From: Polynucleobacter sp. 31A-FELB
GTDB lineage: Bacteria > Pseudomonadota > Gammaproteobacteria > Burkholderiales > Burkholderiaceae
Direction: 5' to 3'
Length of the DNA stretch: 64,000 nt
NCBI RefSeq assembly: GCF_018882405.1
Contig: NZ_JACVOO010000002.1
Location: 154,677-218,676 of the forward strand
This document shows positions 20,784-30,689 of the stretch, one piece after another; the first letter of the stretch is position 1; every line of letters begins with the position of its first letter. The position numbers and the translations under genes were made by a program. The notes beneath the pieces were generated by a model, which had not been told where the DNA came from, searched no databases, and saw only the letters and a list, made by a program, of their open reading frames with translations.

Positions 20784-22364
20784 TTAGTGACGGAAGTGAC
20801 GTGTGCCAGTGAAGATCATGGCAATGCCGTGCTCATTAGCTGCTGCGATGATTTCATCATCACGCATGCTGCCACCAGGCTGGATAGCGCAGCTTGCACC
20901 ACCATTCACAACGACATCTAAACCATCGCGGAATGGGAAGAAGGCATCACTTGCCACTGCAGAACCTTTGAGGCTTAAACCTGCATTCTCGGCCTTAATG
21001 CTTGCCATGCGAGCAGAGTCTACGCGGCTCATTTGGCCAGCACCAATGCCGAGAGTCATTCCGTTAGCGCAATACACAATCGCATTGGACTTCACAAACT
21101 TGGCAACGCGCCATGCAAACATCATGTCGTGCATTTCGCTTGGGGTCGGAAGACGCTTGCTCACAACACGCATTTCATTTTCAAGGACGTTCTTCGCATC
21201 AGGGGACTGAACGAGTAAGCCGCCACCAACACGTTTGAAGTCAAAAGTATTAAATGCGGTGCCTAGAGGAATTTCTAAGAGGCGCACATTTTGCTTGGCA
21301 GCAAAAATCGCTTTTGCTTCAGCGCTAAAGCTTGGCGCAATCAATACTTCCACGAACTGCTTAGAAATCGCTTCAGCTGCGGCGCCATCACATGGCACGT
21401 TGAAGGCAATAATGCCGCCAAAGGCTGAACTCGGATCTGTTTTGAATGCCTTTTGATACGCCTCGAGGGCGTTGGCAGCAACCGCTACACCGCAAGGGTT
21501 TGCATGTTTGATGATGACGCAAGCTGCGGCACCGCCAGCATTACCAGTAAAGCTCTTGACGCATTCCCAAGCAGAGTCAGCATCAGCAATGTTGTTGTAG
21601 GAGAGCTCTTTGCCTTGTAATTGTTTGTAGTTGGCAAGCGCACCATCAACTGGATAAATGTCTTTGTAGAAAGCTGCCGATTGGTGTGGGTTCTCGCCAT
21701 AACGCATCTCTTGTACTTTTTCAAAGGCAAGGTGCAGTGTTTCTGGATAAGCGGAACGCTTCTTGTGATCGAGGTCATCACCTAATGCAGATAAGTAATT
21801 TGCAATTGCGCCGTCGTATTGGGCAGTATGCGCAAATACCTTTTTAGCTAGACCCAAATTGGTCTTATAAGAAACTACGTTCTTATTGGCTTTCATTTCT
21901 TCGAGTACGGGTGCGTAGTCTTCTGGAGAAATGAGTACTGTCACATCTTGATGATTCTTGGCAGCAGCACGCAACATTGCTGGACCGCCGATATCAATGT
22001 TCTCAACCGCATCTTCAAATGAGCAATCTGCTTTAGCAACTGTCTCATTAAATGGGTAGAGGTTAATCACGAGCATATCGATCGTATCGATACCATGCTC
22101 TTTTAAAGCAGCCATGTGCTCAGGAAGATCCCTACGAGCCAATAAACCGCCATGCACCATTGGGTGCAATGTCTTTACACGACCATCCAGCATCTCTGGA
22201 AACTTAGTGAGTGAAGACACTTCCACTACAGGCAAATTGTTTTCAGCTAAGAGTTTTGCGGTACCGCCAGTAGAGATCAGCTTGACGCCTTGCTCATGAA
22301 GGGATTTGGCGAACGGCACAATGCCATTTTTATCGGAAACAGAGAGTAGGGCTGTACGGATCAT
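20784..22364 (-). CDS. purH: Bifunctional AICAR formyltransferase/IMP cyclohydrolase
   Basis: A 526-residue enzyme for the last two steps of IMP synthesis. The N-terminal cyclohydrolase domain (to about 200) has an MGS-like fold with [10 protein letters not shown] and [15 protein letters not shown]. The C-terminal formyltransferase domain has [13 protein letters not shown], the Lys-His pair IIKHANPCG, and the late [17 protein letters not shown]. The length fits the family. fis lies 48 bases upstream. Confidence 0.98.
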   Translation of the reverse strand: MIRTALLSVSDKNGIVPFAKSLHEQGVKLISTGGTAKLLAENNLPVVEVSSLTKFPEMLDGRVKTLHPMVHGGLLARRDLPEHMAALKEHGIDTIDMLVINLYPFNETVAKADCSFEDAVENIDIGGPAMLRAAAKNHQDVTVLISPEDYAPVLEEMKANKNVVSYKTNLGLAKKVFAHTAQYDGAIANYLSALGDDLDHKKRSAYPETLHLAFEKVQEMRYGENPHQSAAFYKDIYPVDGALANYKQLQGKELSYNNIADADSAWECVKSFTGNAGGAAACVIIKHANPCGVAVAANALEAYQKAFKTDPSSAFGGIIAFNVPCDGAAAEAISKQFVEVLIAPSFSAEAKAIFAAKQNVRLLEIPLGTAFNTFDFKRVGGGLLVQSPDAKNVLENEMRVVSKRLPTPSEMHDMMFAWRVAKFVKSNAIVYCANGMTLGIGAGQMSRVDSARMASIKAENAGLSLKGSAVASDAFFPFRDGLDVVVNGGASCAIQPGGSMRDDEIIAAANEHGIAMIFTGTRHFRH

Positions 22365-22412
22365 ATTTTTCAGAAGGATTAATTAATAAGGAATGTGTAA
22401 ATAGGGTCTGGC

Positions 22413-22652
22413 TTATTTCAGTAACTGGTGTTCAGCCAATTTCTTGTGCAGCGTGTTGCGGTTGATACCCAGGTACTGGGCAGCCAATGATTGATTTTGC
22501 TTCGCATGCTGCATCACTAATTCGAGCATCGGCTTTTCGACTACTGCGAGAACCATTTGGTACAAGTCAGATGGGGGTGTTCCTTTGAGATCATCCAAAT
22601 AACGTTGGAGTTGGGTCTCAATACATTCAGTGATGGGGTGCTTATTGGTCAT
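22413..22652 (-). CDS. Fis family DNA-binding protein
   Basis: A 79-residue protein of the Fis family. The C-terminal helix-turn-helix reads AAQYLGINRNTLHKKLAEHQ, and the N-terminal part has the helices used for dimerisation. In E. coli Fis bends DNA and controls rRNA genes and recombination. Betaproteobacterial copies are shorter, and whether they have the same role is not known here. As in E. coli, dusB lies directly upstream (28 bases). Confidence 0.92.
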   Translation of the reverse strand: MTNKHPITECIETQLQRYLDDLKGTPPSDLYQMVLAVVEKPMLELVMQHAKQNQSLAAQYLGINRNTLHKKLAEHQLLK

Positions 22653-22680
22653 GGATAAATTAAATAACTAAAAACTAAAT

Positions 22681-23697
22681 TTAGGCTGCTTCTAAAAATA
22701 ACAAACGATCAGAGTGGGATTTCATTTCATTGAAAAAATCATTCACCATCTGTAATTGGGTTTTGCAATCATCGGCAGTATTCATTCTTTGGCGGAAGGC
22801 ATGTGAGTCACGTAAGCCTTTGCAATACCAACCGATATGCTTACGCGCTGTGCGCAAGCCGACATATTCGCCATAGAACTCATAGTGATCAATCAGATGG
22901 GCGTTCATGATCTCTTGAATCTCATTAATCTGCGGTGTTGGTAATTTGCCGCCCGTTTCCAGAAAGTGATTGATCTCACGAAAGATCCAAGGACGTCCTT
23001 GAGCGGCACGGCCAATCATGATGGCATCGGCACCAGTTTCTTTTAAAACAAATTCTGCTTTTTCTGGAGTGGTGATATCACCGTTAGCAACCACCGGAAT
23101 AGCAACACTGTTCTTTACTGCGGTAATGGTTTCATATTCTGCTTCGCCGTGATACAGGTCAGCTCGCGTGCGACCATGAACAGTCAACATGGAGATGCCT
23201 GATTTCTCAGCTAGGCGGGCAATGTCAATTGCATTTTTATGTTCGCGATCCCAGCCTGTCCGAATCTTTAATGTCACCGGAACTGCATCGGGCCCTACAC
23301 CTACAGCCTGAACTATGGCCTCTAAAATTTGTTGCACTAAGGGCTCGTCTCGCAATAGCGCAGAACCGGCTGCAACATTGCAAACCTTTTTGGCTGGGCA
23401 ACCCATATTGATATCAATGATCTGGGCACCATGATCGACATTCAGTTTGGCTGCGGCAGCCATCATCTGTGGATCAGCCCCTGCGATTTGCACTGCGATT
23501 GGCTTAAATTCACCTTGGTGATTAGCGCGACGCTGGGTTTTTTCACTCTTCCACAGCAATGCGTTCGAGGCAATCATTTCAGATACGGCATAACCAGCAC
23601 CTAGCTTTTTACAAAGCTGACGAAATGGACGATCTGTTACCCCAGCCATCGGGGCAACAAATAATCTATTTGCGAGCAGGTGTGGGCCAATCTTCAT
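22681..23697 (-). CDS. dusB: tRNA-dihydrouridine synthase B
   Basis: A 338-residue FMN enzyme that reduces uridine to dihydrouridine in the tRNA D-loop. It has the N-terminal VAPMAGVTDRPFRQL, the catalytic cysteine in GCPAKKVCNVAAGSALL, the HGRTRADLYHGEA phosphate/FMN region, and GADAIMIGRAAQGRPWIF. It is followed by fis, the conserved dusB-fis pair. About 150 bases separate it from the next gene upstream, room for a promoter. Confidence 0.96.
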   Translation of the reverse strand: MKIGPHLLANRLFVAPMAGVTDRPFRQLCKKLGAGYAVSEMIASNALLWKSEKTQRRANHQGEFKPIAVQIAGADPQMMAAAAKLNVDHGAQIIDINMGCPAKKVCNVAAGSALLRDEPLVQQILEAIVQAVGVGPDAVPVTLKIRTGWDREHKNAIDIARLAEKSGISMLTVHGRTRADLYHGEAEYETITAVKNSVAIPVVANGDITTPEKAEFVLKETGADAIMIGRAAQGRPWIFREINHFLETGGKLPTPQINEIQEIMNAHLIDHYEFYGEYVGLRTARKHIGWYCKGLRDSHAFRQRMNTADDCKTQLQMVNDFFNEMKSHSDRLLFLEAA

Positions 23698-23847
23698 CTG
23701 TTTCGGGCTGGGTTCTGGAGGGCTGTAAGCGCTTGGGAAAGGGTGTCACTTTAGCACAAGTCAGCCCAAATCTGCCTAAAAAATAGGCAGATTACGTGAT
23801 TTAGATCAAACGGGGAATGCTTGTATTTAGAAGGCTATTTAAGCCCC

Positions 23848-25005
23848 TTAGCGCCTGCCAAACATCATCTGGCGAGCTAAGGCTGTTTTGACTGATGGGA
23901 CCCATTGGAGGGCCGATAAAGCCAATCCACGACCGATCACAATAGGCAGTAGATTGGAGGTGAAGATTCTGGCCATGAAGTCGGTTAAGCCAATGGTGGC
24001 AGACCGGTCAGCCTTACGGCTTTGGGCGTAGTCCTGCAGGGTATTTTCAATGGCTAAAGGGGTTTTTTGATCTTCAGGCTTCGAGAATAAGGCGCTCAGT
24101 TTTTCGGCCAAGAGGTAGGCATCCCTCAATCCAAGGTTTAGACCCTGTCCTGCAACGGGATGCAAAGTCTGAGCAGCATTGCCAATCCAAACTTCATTTC
24201 CCTGAGTAATTTCTTTGCGGTAATTGAGCCCCAGCTCATAGAGGCGGCGATCTTGGATTTTGAGGAATTGACCAATACGCGAGCCAAACTCGGCTTGCAG
24301 GCTTTTCAGAAATTCGGAATCACTTAATGCGAGACGTGCTTGTGAAGAACTTGGGGTTACACACCAAACTAGATTCAGAATATTGGGGCCATAGTGACTT
24401 GGCAAAACTGCCAAAGGTCCTTCGGATGTAAATCGCTCCCATGCTTGGTAGGGCGCTGCATTCTCAACCTCAACCAAACCAACTAAAGCGGATTGCTCAT
24501 AGTCTCTACCAGACTCTACCCAATCCTGAGTTTTAAATAAACCACCTTCAGCATGAACTACACATTTGGCTTGAATATTTAATGCATCTGCTTGCGCATC
24601 AATATGCTTCCAAACAAAATTCGGACTTTTTGTTTGGATAGCTCTTAAAGCTTTGCGCAATGTCAGGTGAATATCGCGATAGCGAATGATGTGACCTAAA
24701 GCATCTTGTTTCAATTCTTCGCGAGTCATGAGAGCGCGGCCAAAACGACCTGCTTGTGACACGTGCACCCGATGAATATCTGCACACTCAGTGGGCCATG
24801 CATTAATAGTGTCGAGCAAGAGTTTGCTACCGTGCGATAAAGCAATTCCTCTGCTATCAGCAGCGGCTAAATCGGCATCGTCTACAGGATTGCGATCGAG
24901 TAATACGATTTTGGCTTCTGGAAATTTTTGCAGACACCATGCTGCGCAGGCTAAACCAACTGGCCCGCCACCCTGAATCGCAATATCAAAATTTGTTGCT
25001 GACAT
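23848..25005 (-). CDS. UbiH/UbiF/Coq6-family FAD monooxygenase
   Basis: A 385-residue flavoprotein hydroxylase of the family that adds hydroxyl groups to the ubiquinone ring. It has the FAD GxGxxG motif in IQGGGPVGLACA, the family DSRGIALSHGS motif, and GNAAQTLHPVAGQGLNLGLRDA near the end. The ring position it hydroxylates cannot be told from sequence alone; betaproteobacteria use differing sets. I took the ATG at 25005; a TTG nine bases upstream is an alternative that would nearly abut pepP. It works with UbiE, UbiJ and UbiB at the start of the window. Confidence 0.9.
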   Translation of the reverse strand: MSATNFDIAIQGGGPVGLACAAWCLQKFPEAKIVLLDRNPVDDADLAAADSRGIALSHGSKLLLDTINAWPTECADIHRVHVSQAGRFGRALMTREELKQDALGHIIRYRDIHLTLRKALRAIQTKSPNFVWKHIDAQADALNIQAKCVVHAEGGLFKTQDWVESGRDYEQSALVGLVEVENAAPYQAWERFTSEGPLAVLPSHYGPNILNLVWCVTPSSSQARLALSDSEFLKSLQAEFGSRIGQFLKIQDRRLYELGLNYRKEITQGNEVWIGNAAQTLHPVAGQGLNLGLRDAYLLAEKLSALFSKPEDQKTPLAIENTLQDYAQSRKADRSATIGLTDFMARIFTSNLLPIVIGRGLALSALQWVPSVKTALARQMMFGRR

Positions 25006-25015
25006 GCTTGGCAAT

Positions 25016-26395
25016 TTAATTATTCTTCATCAGTGCTTCGATTTCATCGGCTTTGACTGGTACGCCGCGAGAAATCAATTCACATCCAGAGTCGTTGATA
25101 ACGGCATCATCTTCAATACGAATGCCGATATTCCAAAAGCGTTCATCTACATCGTCTGCTGGACGAACATATAGACCTGGCTCAATAGTGAGAACCATGC
25201 CGGCCTTGAGAAGGCGCCAGGGCTTTTCTGAAGAGTCTGTTGATGTGCTTAGTGGTTCGCGATAGGAGCCAACATCATGTACATCCATACCCAACCAGTG
25301 TGAGGTGCGGTGCATGTAGAAGCGACGATATGCACCAGTCTCAATTGCATTATCTAGTGAGCCCAATTCAGATAGCTTGAGAAGCTTTTCATCAAGCAAT
25401 CCTTGAGTCAGGACTTTGAGTGCAGCTTCATGTGGCTGCATAAAAGTATTACCGGGCTTAGTTGCTGCAATAGCTGCCTCTTGCGAAGCCAGCGTGATGT
25501 CGTAGAGTGCGCGTTGCGCCCCTGTGAACTTGCCATTCACTGGGAATGTGCGAGTAATGTCGGAGGCATAGCCATCTAGTTCGCAGCCTGCATCTATTAA
25601 GCAAAGTTCGCCGCTTCGCAGTTCAGTATCACCAGCGCGGTAATGCAGAATGCAGGAGTTGGCACCACTAGCCACAATGCTGTTGTATGCAACGCTTTGA
25701 GCACCGCTATAGCGGAACTCATGAAGAAGTTCGGCTTCGAGATGATATTCACGCATGCCAGGTTTGCAGACTTGCATTGCACGAATATGGGCGCGCGCAG
25801 AAATTTGAGCAGCGCGACGCATGATGTCAATTTCATGTGCATCTTTAAAGAGACGCATTTCATGAATCAAGCTCTCTACATCATGAAACTCTGAAGGTGG
25901 GTTAACGCCGGTACGGGCCTGAGTTCGCACTTGCTTCATCCAATGACGTAGGCGACGATCTGTCTCTGCACTTTCTGAGAGGCGAATATAGACAGCATCT
26001 TGATCCGCCAATAATTGACCCAGCTTCTTGTCTAATTCATGATTGCTATGCGCATACTCCACACCTAAGATTGAAGGTGCTGCATCTGGCCCTAGGCGAA
26101 TACCATCCCAGATTTCACGCTCTGCGTCTTTGGGTCTGCAAAAAAGATGGGACTCCAGTTGAGCTTGGGATGCTGATCCAGCAATCTTGAGTACCAATGT
26201 TGCGCCCGGCTCTTCAAAACCGGTGAGGTAGAAAAAATCACTATCGTGACGATAAGGAAATTCGCTATCTCGATTGCGGGAAGTCTCTGGCGCCGTAGTA
26301 ATGATGGCAATGCCCCCACCAGTTTTGGCGCAGACCAGTTTTGCTAATTCAATCCGACGTTGTTGGTAAATATTGGACTTATTCATGCGCTGCAT
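25016..26395 (-). CDS. pepP: Xaa-Pro aminopeptidase (PepP family)
   Basis: A 459-residue metallopeptidase that removes N-terminal residues before proline. The N-terminal AMP_N domain is followed by the creatinase-fold catalytic domain. Dimetal ligands are visible in LIDAGCELDGYASDITRTF, in HRTSHWLGMDVHDVG, in IEPGLYV and in IRIEDDAV. The start overlaps murU by 17 bases; a second in-frame ATG nine bases on is equally possible. The pepP-ubiH adjacency is old and widespread in proteobacteria. Confidence 0.95.
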   Translation of the reverse strand: MQRMNKSNIYQQRRIELAKLVCAKTGGGIAIITTAPETSRNRDSEFPYRHDSDFFYLTGFEEPGATLVLKIAGSASQAQLESHLFCRPKDAEREIWDGIRLGPDAAPSILGVEYAHSNHELDKKLGQLLADQDAVYIRLSESAETDRRLRHWMKQVRTQARTGVNPPSEFHDVESLIHEMRLFKDAHEIDIMRRAAQISARAHIRAMQVCKPGMREYHLEAELLHEFRYSGAQSVAYNSIVASGANSCILHYRAGDTELRSGELCLIDAGCELDGYASDITRTFPVNGKFTGAQRALYDITLASQEAAIAATKPGNTFMQPHEAALKVLTQGLLDEKLLKLSELGSLDNAIETGAYRRFYMHRTSHWLGMDVHDVGSYREPLSTSTDSSEKPWRLLKAGMVLTIEPGLYVRPADDVDERFWNIGIRIEDDAVINDSGCELISRGVPVKADEIEALMKNN

Positions 26396-27095
26396 TGAGC
26401 TCTTGTAATCGTTGGGGCGTACCTACATCGTGCCACGGACCGGTATATTTTTCACCGGACACTCTATTGTCGGACATCGCCTCCCTGAGGAGCGGGGCTA
26501 ACTTAGTAGGTACATCCCACTCTACATCTTTAAAGAGGTCTCGGTGATATAGCCCAATACCGGAAAAAGTGAGTTTTTCAGCTCCATCAAGCGATTCATT
26601 GGCCACTTTGGAGTCCTTGAGATAAAAGTCCCCCTCAGGGTGCTGAACCGGGTTGGGAACCATCAAAAGATGTGCCAAAGGCTGATTTGGCATGCTTCGC
26701 AAACTGGAGACTTGTTCCAAAAGCTGCTCAATCGGCAGATTTGGGCTAAAAACATCCCCGTTTATGACTAGGAAGTAATCGCTAGGGTTGAGCAAAGGTA
26801 GTGCCTTGCGAATCCCGCCTGCCGTTTCTAGGGCGCTAGTTTCTGGGGAGTAGGTGATGCTGAGATCGAATTGGCTGCCGTTGCCCAAAGCCTTCTCAAT
26901 CTTGTGGCCAAGCCAGGCATGGTTAATGACGACCTCCTTAATGCCAGCCGCACTCAAGGCTTCTAAATGCCAAGCTAGTAAGGATTTGTTTTTAATGGTG
27001 AGGAGTGGCTTAGGTAATTCATCCGTCAGTGGACGCATGCGCTCGCCTCGACCAGCGGCCAGTAAAAAGCACGGAATGAGATTGCGCTTATTCAT
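26379..27095 (-). CDS. murU: N-acetylmuramate-1-phosphate uridylyltransferase MurU
   Basis: A 238-residue nucleotidyltransferase. The N-terminal signature LAAGRGERMRPLTDELPKP is the nucleotide-binding loop. VINGDVFSP holds the metal-binding Asp, and IGLYHRDLF follows later. It is short for a glucose-1-P thymidylyltransferase and sits directly after amgK, so MurU, which makes UDP-MurNAc from MurNAc-1-P, is the best call. The pair bypasses de novo UDP-MurNAc synthesis in Pseudomonas, where it also lies next to lptD. Confidence 0.88.
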   Translation of the reverse strand: MNKRNLIPCFLLAAGRGERMRPLTDELPKPLLTIKNKSLLAWHLEALSAAGIKEVVINHAWLGHKIEKALGNGSQFDLSITYSPETSALETAGGIRKALPLLNPSDYFLVINGDVFSPNLPIEQLLEQVSSLRSMPNQPLAHLLMVPNPVQHPEGDFYLKDSKVANESLDGAEKLTFSGIGLYHRDLFKDVEWDVPTKLAPLLREAMSDNRVSGEKYTGPWHDVGTPQRLQELNAAHE

Positions 27096-27107
27096 GACAG
27101 TTTGCTG

Positions 27108-28109
27108 TTATTCCTTAGTAGGGCGCGTCGACTCTAATAAGCGTGCCAAGGGCTTTAATTCGATATAGCGATTTGCAGTGGCAATCGCATACTCCAGCAC
27201 CAATGGGATATCTTTGAGATAGCCATCTTTGCCATCGCGATGAAACAGCCTTGCAAAAATACCTAAGACTTTGAGATGGCGTTGTAAACCCATCCACTCA
27301 AAGTCACGATAGAACTGACCAAAATCATCGGGCATTGGCAATCCTTCTTTGCGGCCAGCTTCCCAAAATTTAATCACCCAATCAATTACGCGTTCTTCTG
27401 GCCATGCAATGTAAGCATCACGCCAGAGTGAAGATGCATCATAAGTGATGGGGCCATAAACCGCATCTTGAAAATCGATCACTCCAGGATTATTTTTTGC
27501 AGTCACCATCAAGTTGCGTGAGTGATAGTCACGATGAACATAAACTTTTGCTTGTGCAAGATTGTTTTGAATAATGAGTTCAAATGCTTGCTTAACTTGA
27601 GAATGTTGAAGTTCAGTTAATTCGATGTGCAAATGTTTCTTGAGATACCACTCAGGAAATAAATCTAACTCACGTTGTAAGAGTGCTTCATCATAGTTTG
27701 GCAATACATCTGGCTTGCTAGCTAATTGCATTTGCACTAAAGCATGAGTTGCATCTTTGTACAGATGATCTGCGCTCTCAGAATTGAGTTCTGCAAGATA
27801 TGTTTTGGTGCCAAGATCGTTGAGTAAAAGAAAGCCTTCGGCTACATTTTTTTCTAAAATTTTCGGGACGTTTAGGCCGGCATTTTCGAGCAATAAATCG
27901 ACCTTAATGAAGTCATCTAAGGGTTCATGTTGGGGTGGGGCGTCCATCACGATCAAAGTCGGAAAATCCGGGTTTTTGGACTCAATCCGGAAATACCGCC
28001 GAAAGCTGGCATCTGCCGAGGCGGGGGCCAAAGTGGGGTGATCTAATTGCCAGCTAGGTTCAAGGCCTTTTAGCCAGTTACGGAGGGTGTTTAAGCGAGA
28101 GTCAGTCAT
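27108..28109 (-). CDS. amgK: Anomeric MurNAc/GlcNAc kinase AmgK
   Basis: A 333-residue aminoglycoside-phosphotransferase-fold kinase. The catalytic loop VHRDYHSRNLMV and the metal-binding GVIDFQDAVYGPITYD are clear. With murU 12 bases downstream and lptD divergent upstream, the match is to AmgK, which phosphorylates MurNAc at C1 for MurU. I chose the ATG at 28109 (MTDSRLNTLRNWL). A start at 28151 would run across the divergent lptD promoter and start codon. Confidence 0.88.
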   Translation of the reverse strand: MTDSRLNTLRNWLKGLEPSWQLDHPTLAPASADASFRRYFRIESKNPDFPTLIVMDAPPQHEPLDDFIKVDLLLENAGLNVPKILEKNVAEGFLLLNDLGTKTYLAELNSESADHLYKDATHALVQMQLASKPDVLPNYDEALLQRELDLFPEWYLKKHLHIELTELQHSQVKQAFELIIQNNLAQAKVYVHRDYHSRNLMVTAKNNPGVIDFQDAVYGPITYDASSLWRDAYIAWPEERVIDWVIKFWEAGRKEGLPMPDDFGQFYRDFEWMGLQRHLKVLGIFARLFHRDGKDGYLKDIPLVLEYAIATANRYIELKPLARLLESTRPTKE

Positions 28110-28119
28110 GGTCGATTCG

Positions 28120-28126
28120 TATAATA
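28120..28126. promoter_or_regulatory. Symmetrical -10 element between lptD and amgK
   Basis: The heptamer TATAATA reads as a -10 toward lptD (TATAAT, 17 bases before its ATG). On the other strand TATTATA faces amgK, whose ATG is 10 bases away. For amgK a TGACTC at about 28145-28150 (minus strand) is a weak -35. A shared -10 would give a bidirectional promoter. It is inferred from sequence only. Confidence 0.4.
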
Positions 28127-28142
28127 AGGCGGGTCTGGATCT

Positions 28143-30689
28143 ATGAGTCATTATCGCCGTCGCGCCGGCCTTTGCGCCCCTCTTTTTTTAGCTGTCACCC
28201 TGCGCGTAATGATGGGGGTTGGATTGTCACAATTTGCGCTTCCAGGCGCCGCTCAAGCACCCGCACCTTTACCCCCTTCCTCGCAGTCTTTAGGTAGCTC
28301 TGCTAACTCCGTTTTAATTCCTGATCGTGGTGATGTCACCGTCTTAAAGTTGGATGATCAATTGCGGGTTGGTAAACCTATCGCTGACGGTAATGCTTTG
28401 ACTTTTACCTCTAGCGATTCGATTGATGGAATCATCGATCGTGAAATGCGTTTAAAAGGCCGTGCGCAAATTCGTCGTAATGGCGCAGTGATTAAAGCAG
28501 ATGAAATTAAATACGATCCCGATTCTGATGTGGCGAATTTATCAGGCAATACTGAGTTTTCAAAAGGCAATGCTTCGTTCAAGGGACCAAAAGCGCGCTT
28601 CAGAGTGGATGCTCGCGAAGGCGAAATGGAATCTCCGAATTATAAATTGCGTGATAACCGGGCCAGCGGCAATGCAAAAAAATTAACAATCGAAACATCA
28701 GATGTATTTGTATTTGATAAAGCAACCTACACAACCTGTACCCCTGAAAATTTGGATTGGTATTTCACAGCAAGCACGCTCGAGATTGATAACGAACAAA
28801 AAGAAATGGTGGGTACGCACGGTGTCATGCGCTTCTTTGATGTGCCTATTGCTTATGTCCCTTACTTTACTGCGCCAACATCAAATCAACGCCGCTCTGG
28901 AATATTGGCTCCTGTAGCGGGTTACAACTCTAATAATGGTATTGATGTGACGCAGCCTTACTACGTCAACATCGCCCCGAATCGCGATTTGTTGTTGATA
29001 CCGCGAGTGATGGGTCAACGGGGTGTTCAGATGGGCGCTAAATATCAATTTTTGGATCAGCAATACGCTGGTAGTTTGGGCGGAGACTATCTCCCTTATG
29101 ACCGTAAAACTGGTACCGATCGCTGGCGCTATGACTGGCAGCAAAGACAGAACTTTAGCGGAGACTTATTGGGGATGGGTGGCATCCCAATTGCTGGCGC
29201 ATGGACGGGCTATGCCAACGTTGCGCGTGTTTCAGACAGTCTCTACCCCACAGATTTTTCTCAAAGCATTGCGGGTGCTGTAACTAATCAGTTTCGTCAG
29301 GAGCTTGGAACAACCAAGAACTTAACCGGGAGTCTGAGTAATTGGATTGTTTCCGCAAAGGCAGTGACTTTTCAGACCTTGCAGCCAGACCTGACTGCAC
29401 CGGTTCAGTCGCCGTACAACGTATTGCCAAATATCAATGCATCCTACACCAATCGATTAACTCCAACGGTTTCAGATGCTAGTGGTAAGTACCTGACATT
29501 GCCCTCTGGGCCAATCACTACGTTCTCAACGGATTACACCCGCTTTGCCTATAACGTAAATAGTAATCTTGCTTATGCTCCAGCAGGCTACCTCTATAGC
29601 CAAGCGGATCGCACTGTAATTAAAGGTGCAATGTCTTTGCCACAGATTACTCCTGGCTATTACGTCACCCCTAAGGTGAGCTTCCAGTCGAATACCTATG
29701 CTGCTACCGCAGCTGTGACTAGTAATAACCCCTTGGGTGCCGCACCTCCGCCGCAGGGGTTCACTATCCCCACTTTTAGTCTTGACTCAGGTCTTGCTTT
29801 TGAAAGAGATGCAGCAGAATTAAAAGGCTTCTTTGGGCGAGATATGCTCCTCACCATGGAGCCGAGAGCCTTTTATGTCTATACCCCTTATCAAAGCCAG
29901 GCTATGACGCCTTTGTTCGATACGGCTGATGCAGGCTTTGGTGTAACTCAGATCTTTAGCGAAAATACATTTATTGGTAATGACCGTATTGCCGATAACA
30001 ATAAATTAACCGGTGGTTTAACTAGCCGCATGATTGAGGCAAGTACTGGTGCTGAGCGTGCAAACGTAACTGTTGCTCAACGTCAGTCTTTTACGGGGCA
30101 AAAGGTAGGTCTCAATGGCAATATCGCTAATCCAACAACCTATTCAGACACATTGGGGTCAGCCTCGGTCCGTCTGCTTGGAAACTTTAGCGCCGACATG
30201 TTTGGTCAGTACAACACGCAGTTAAATAAATTTGTGCAGACTACAGTTGGTGGAAGTTGGCGCCCTACGCCAGGTAGAAGCTTGAACTTTGGGTATCGAA
30301 ACGTCTGGTCTCCGCCAACGCAAGCATTTGGTCCCACTCCAGCAACCTTGGCGCAGACGACAACTGACCAATACAACGTTTCAGGCCAGTGGCCAATTAC
30401 TCGTGAGGTGTCGGTCTTGGGTCGTTGGGGTTATGACGCATTAACTACCAAAACACTCAATACTCTGGTGGCTTTGGAGTGGATGCGGGACTGCTGGACT
30501 TTTAGAGGGGCCTACACGCAAATGCTCAATACCTCACAAATAACCACCACTCAGATTTTATTCCAAATAGAATTTAGGGGCTTTGGTAGTGCTGGTAGCA
30601 ATCCAGTTGATATCATGAAGCTTAATGTTCCCGGATATATGCCTACTTCCAAGCCTATACCACCTTCAACATATGAGAACTATCAATGA
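28143..30689 (+). CDS. lptD: LPS-assembly protein LptD
   Basis: An 848-residue outer-membrane protein that inserts lipopolysaccharide into the outer leaflet with LptE. An N-terminal signal peptide ends near residue 39 (LPGAAQA). An OstA/LptA-like periplasmic domain follows (about 75-200), and a long beta-barrel fills the rest, closing in the C-terminal strand region. Outside the signal peptide I see just two cysteines, in TTCTPENLDWY and MRDCWTFRGAY, against four in E. coli. The lptD-surA-pdxA-rsmA order is classic. Confidence 0.96.
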   Translation: MSHYRRRAGLCAPLFLAVTLRVMMGVGLSQFALPGAAQAPAPLPPSSQSLGSSANSVLIPDRGDVTVLKLDDQLRVGKPIADGNALTFTSSDSIDGIIDREMRLKGRAQIRRNGAVIKADEIKYDPDSDVANLSGNTEFSKGNASFKGPKARFRVDAREGEMESPNYKLRDNRASGNAKKLTIETSDVFVFDKATYTTCTPENLDWYFTASTLEIDNEQKEMVGTHGVMRFFDVPIAYVPYFTAPTSNQRRSGILAPVAGYNSNNGIDVTQPYYVNIAPNRDLLLIPRVMGQRGVQMGAKYQFLDQQYAGSLGGDYLPYDRKTGTDRWRYDWQQRQNFSGDLLGMGGIPIAGAWTGYANVARVSDSLYPTDFSQSIAGAVTNQFRQELGTTKNLTGSLSNWIVSAKAVTFQTLQPDLTAPVQSPYNVLPNINASYTNRLTPTVSDASGKYLTLPSGPITTFSTDYTRFAYNVNSNLAYAPAGYLYSQADRTVIKGAMSLPQITPGYYVTPKVSFQSNTYAATAAVTSNNPLGAAPPPQGFTIPTFSLDSGLAFERDAAELKGFFGRDMLLTMEPRAFYVYTPYQSQAMTPLFDTADAGFGVTQIFSENTFIGNDRIADNNKLTGGLTSRMIEASTGAERANVTVAQRQSFTGQKVGLNGNIANPTTYSDTLGSASVRLLGNFSADMFGQYNTQLNKFVQTTVGGSWRPTPGRSLNFGYRNVWSPPTQAFGPTPATLAQTTTDQYNVSGQWPITREVSVLGRWGYDALTTKTLNTLVALEWMRDCWTFRGAYTQMLNTSQITTTQILFQIEFRGFGSAGSNPVDIMKLNVPGYMPTSKPIPPSTYENYQ

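Noticed and set aside
20803..21218. Open frames on the + strand opposite purH
   Set aside because: They are the mirror of a strongly conserved coding region, with no ribosome site or recognisable domain.
28110..28151. Longer AmgK start at 28151
   Set aside because: It would place coding sequence over the lptD start and the shared promoter, and the added residues show no conservation pattern.
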